In this document: one piece after another, positions 61,755 to 64,000 of the stretch
Layout of the letters: each line of letters starts with the position of its first letter
How positions within the stretch are numbered: the stretch's first letter is position 1
NCBI RefSeq assembly: GCF_029892485.1
Contig: NZ_JARXVG010000007.1
Span: 124,001 to 188,000 of the forward strand
Direction of reading: 5' to 3'
DNA: 64,000 bases
From: Variovorax boronicumulans
GTDB lineage: Bacteria; Pseudomonadota; Gammaproteobacteria; Burkholderiales; Burkholderiaceae_C
Program-made: the position numbers and the translations under genes
Notes under the pieces: model-generated
The model's input: only the letters and a program-made list of their open reading frames with translations
Told to the model about the DNA's origin: nothing
Databases searched by the model: none

Positions 61755-63010
61755 CACGAAGAGAACTCGATGGCGGCCGCGCTGCCCACCGCCACGTAAT
61801 GGCCGGTGAACCGGATGTCGCCCTTCTGCACGTGGAACACCGTGACGTTGTCGCCCTGCTTGTTGTGGCACACGTAGAGGAAGCGGCCGCTCGGGTCGAG
61901 CGTGCAGCTGCGCGGGTAGTTGCCGCGCGTCCACTCTTCTCGCACGAGCGTGGGAGCGCCGGTGCGGGCATCGATCCTGAAGAGCGAGATCGAATCGTGC
62001 AGGCGGTTCAGCGACACGAAGTGCTGGCCGTCCGGCAGCATGCGGATGCCCGAGGCGTAGCTGGTGCCCTTGAAGCCGGCCGGCAGTGCCGAGGTTTCGC
62101 TCACCAGCGTGAGCACGCCCGTGGCGCTGTCGTAGCGCATGAAGGCGATGGTCGAGGCCTCTTCGTTCACGAGGTAGAGCCACTTGCCGTTCGGGTGGAA
62201 GACGAAGTGGCGCGCGCCCGAGCTTTCCGACACCGCGACGGTGCCGGGCTGGCTCAGCACGCCGGTGATGCGGTCGAAGCGGTACGAGATCACCCGGTCC
62301 AGGCCCAGGTCGGCGACCAGCACGAAGTTGCCGGTGGGGTCGCTGTGCACCATGTGCGCATGCGGGCCGTCGTGGTCGCTGGTGGCAAAGCCTTCGTGCG
62401 AGCGCGCCGCGGCGGGCACCACGTCGGCACCGGGCTTGCAGGGCGTGGCGCCGCAGGCGGCGACGTCCTTGTAGACGACGGCGGCGACAGCCGAATCGAA
62501 GCCACCGTCGGCACGCAATGCGATCACGCTGACGTCGCCGCTCGCGTAGTTCGCGGTGAAGAGAAAGCGACCATCGGGATGCACGCTGACATACGCCGGG
62601 TCCTTGCCGCCGCAGGCCATCTCGGCCACGAACGACAGCGCGCCGTCCGCACCGATGCGGAAGGCCGAGACCGAACCGGCCTCGAACTCGTTGGCCGCAT
62701 AGAGCATCGGCAGCTTCGGATGCCGCGCGAGCGATGCGGGATTGCGCAGCTTGGCATCGCTGCCCGTGCTTGCAACGGCGGGCGGTGCGCCGGGAATGGG
62801 CTTGAGCGCGCCGGTCGCGCCGTCCACCACGAACTGGTGAACGCCGAGGCCACGCCCGCCGCGCCACGGCTTGCCGCCGTCGCTGTAGGTGCCGACGTAG
62901 GCGTACACAGGACCGGATGTGGCGGCCTGGATAGTGGAGGCCGTGAGGCCGAGGGCTCCGAGGCCGGAGGCCAGTGCGCTGGCTTGCAGAAGTTGGCGAC
63001 GCGATGGCAT
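61754..63010 (-). CDS. Exported lactonase-family beta-propeller protein
   Basis: A 418-residue protein of the 6-phosphogluconolactonase/lactonase family (seven-bladed beta-propeller). The N-terminus SRRQLLQASALASGLGALGLTAST looks like a Tat signal (twin-arginine, RRQLLQ), so the protein is probably periplasmic. Propeller motifs include YVGTYSDGGKPWRGGRGLGVHQF, HPKLPMLYAANEF, SVHPDGRFLFTANYASGDVSV, DHDGPHAHMVHSDPTGNFVLVADLGLDRV and SGARHFVFHPNGKWLYLVNE. It lies between the binding-protein and permease genes of a peptide-type importer, which is an unusual place for this family. Confidence 0.88.
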   Translation of the reverse strand: MPSRRQLLQASALASGLGALGLTASTIQAATSGPVYAYVGTYSDGGKPWRGGRGLGVHQFVVDGATGALKPIPGAPPAVASTGSDAKLRNPASLARHPKLPMLYAANEFEAGSVSAFRIGADGALSFVAEMACGGKDPAYVSVHPDGRFLFTANYASGDVSVIALRADGGFDSAVAAVVYKDVAACGATPCKPGADVVPAAARSHEGFATSDHDGPHAHMVHSDPTGNFVLVADLGLDRVISYRFDRITGVLSQPGTVAVSESSGARHFVFHPNGKWLYLVNEEASTIAFMRYDSATGVLTLVSETSALPAGFKGTSYASGIRMLPDGQHFVSLNRLHDSISLFRIDARTGAPTLVREEWTRGNYPRSCTLDPSGRFLYVCHNKQGDNVTVFHVQKGDIRFTGHYVAVGSAAAIEFSS

Positions 63011-63029
63011 GGCAGTGGTCCTTCCGGCT

Positions 63030-64000
63030 TTACTTGATCTTCGCGTTCCAGAAGAACGGCCACGTCGCGGGCTGGTAGTTGTCCAACGCCGGGCTCTTGG
63101 CCGAGAGGCCGTTGAACTTGCCGACGTTGATATACGGCACCTCGTCGTAGACGACCTGCTGCACCTTGCCCCACAGCGCGCCGCGCTTGGCGGGGTCGCT
63201 CTCGACATTGAAGGCCTGCAGCGCCGACTTCTTGGCGGGCGTGTCCCACCAGCCGGGCGCACCGTCACCCAACTGCGGCGGCGAGAGCATCGGCTCGGGG
63301 AACTGGCCCGAGTGGGTCACGTAGATGTCCCAGAGCTTCGAATCGTTGCGGCGCTGAACCAGGGTGGCCCAGTCGACCACGTTCAGGTCGACCTTGAAGC
63401 CCGCGCGCTTGAGCTGCTCGGCCATCAGCAACGACATGTTGTAGTGGAAGTCGTACTGGCGGCTCGTGAGCACGCGGATCGGCTCGCCCTTGTAGCCGGC
63501 CTTGGCGGCGGCTTCCTTGGCCTTGGGTGCGTTGCGCTCGTTGTAGAGCGTGACGCCAGCGGTCGAATAGAACGGCGAGCCCTTGGGGAAGTGGTTGGCC
63601 TCGGCCACGAAGAAGCGGGTGTCGCCGAAGCCGGCTGCGAGCATTTCTCCTTCGCCGAGCGCGGACTGGATCGCCTGGCGCACGGCCTGGTTGGAAGCCA
63701 CGCCTTCCTTCGTATTGAGCACGAGGTACGGGAAGCCGAACGACGGCGTCATGATCGGCACGGTCTTGCCGCCCGATTTCTCCAGGCGCGGCAGGGCTTC
63801 AACCGGCAGCAGGTCGGCAAAGTCGTACTGGCCGGCGAGCGCACCTTCGACGCGCGTGCTCGCATTGGGCACGGGCACGAAGCGCAGTTCCTCGATGACC
63901 GCCTCGCGCTTGCCGCCGTAGCCGCTCGCGGGTTCCTTGCGCGCGGCGTACTTGTCGAAGCGGGTGAGCAGCACGAACTGGTCGGGGCGGCGCTCCTTGA
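63030..64000 (-). CDS. Oligopeptide ABC transporter substrate-binding protein, C-terminal part (DppA-like)
   Basis: The 3' portion of a periplasmic binding protein of family 5, reading in from beyond the right edge; 323 residues are visible. Segments typical of the family are ELRFVPVPNASTRVEGALAGQYDFADLLPVEAL, VLNTKEGVASNQAVRQAIQSALG, KAKEAAAKAGYKGEPIRVLTSRQYDFHYNMSLLMAEQLKRAGFKVDL and YVTHSGQFPEPM. It would bind a di- or oligopeptide, or another cationic or amphipathic solute. It is the upstream gene of the operon visible here; the lactonase gene starts 19 bases after its stop. Confidence 0.9.
   Translation of the reverse strand, partial: KERRPDQFVLLTRFDKYAARKEPASGYGGKREAVIEELRFVPVPNASTRVEGALAGQYDFADLLPVEALPRLEKSGGKTVPIMTPSFGFPYLVLNTKEGVASNQAVRQAIQSALGEGEMLAAGFGDTRFFVAEANHFPKGSPFYSTAGVTLYNERNAPKAKEAAAKAGYKGEPIRVLTSRQYDFHYNMSLLMAEQLKRAGFKVDLNVVDWATLVQRRNDSKLWDIYVTHSGQFPEPMLSPPQLGDGAPGWWDTPAKKSALQAFNVESDPAKRGALWGKVQQVVYDEVPYINVGKFNGLSAKSPALDNYQPATWPFFWNAKIK

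Overview
The window is high-GC, gene-dense DNA with features typical of a Comamonadaceae betaproteobacterium, most likely Variovorax or a close relative. This rests on the Bug-type TctC/TctAB uptake genes, the TetR-controlled paa operon, the many LysR regulators next to ABC importers, and several families of small dispersed repeats. The assignment is an inference from gene content. No rRNA, tRNA, CRISPR array, integrase or intact insertion sequence was seen, and most long antisense reading frames are shadows of real genes.

Layout. 1-5.5 kb: the end of an MFS symporter, then a cfa - DUF1295 - DUF6134 operon divergent from a 4Fe-4S bacterial (6-4) photolyase and a DUF3253 gene; a remnant of an ORF6N-domain gene lies between. 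5.5-9.2 kb: a LysR gene convergent on tauABC. 9.2-10.1 kb: a gene-free stretch made of a large imperfect inverted repeat with a REP-like palindrome in its loop. 10-13.8 kb: YfeH-type transporter, single-domain response regulator, quinone oxidoreductase and EamA transporter. 13.8-20.1 kb: a minus-strand series of Bug/TctC binding protein, gamma-glutamyltransferase, EamA exporter, atypical SDR and a DUF5672-GT17 fusion, with a divergent LysR gene. 21.4-23.5 kb: tctBA. 23.6-26.7 kb: a tightly overlapping DNA glycosylase - spermidine synthase-like - GspE ATPase operon. 26.7-28.2 kb: a Lys/Ala/Thr-repeat exported protein and a TatD nuclease. 28.3-32.5 kb: HtrA-like protease, MoxR ATPase, DUF58 and VWA genes. 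32.5-48.3 kb: the phenylacetate locus. 48.4-50.6 kb: two methyltransferases and a flavin reductase. 50.6-53.8 kb: a class V aminotransferase with an orphan amino-acid binding protein and a divergent LysR gene. 54-64 kb: a nine-gene operon for D-amino-acid or peptide use.

The phenylacetate locus is the best understood part. PaaK activates phenylacetate to its CoA thioester, PaaABCDE epoxidises the ring, PaaG isomerises the epoxide to the oxepin, and PaaZ opens and oxidises it; PaaI and PaaY are housekeeping thioesterase/carbonic-anhydrase-like proteins. A complete branched-chain-type ABC importer, with its second permease fused to the first ATPase, is embedded between paaE and paaZ. The beta-oxidation genes paaF, paaH and paaJ are not in the window. 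A TetR repressor gene (paaR-like) and a TetR-type palindrome upstream of paaG give the likely control.

The most unusual material is non-coding. A 91-base element has two copies here, one splitting the moxR/DUF58 junction and flanked by a 16-base direct duplication. A 250-base element with two nested, mutually complementary segment pairs occurs twice, each time just 3' of a LysR gene. REP-like palindromes bracket the embedded liv transporter. These repeats, and the lactonase inserted in the dpp-like operon, are the parts most worth following up.
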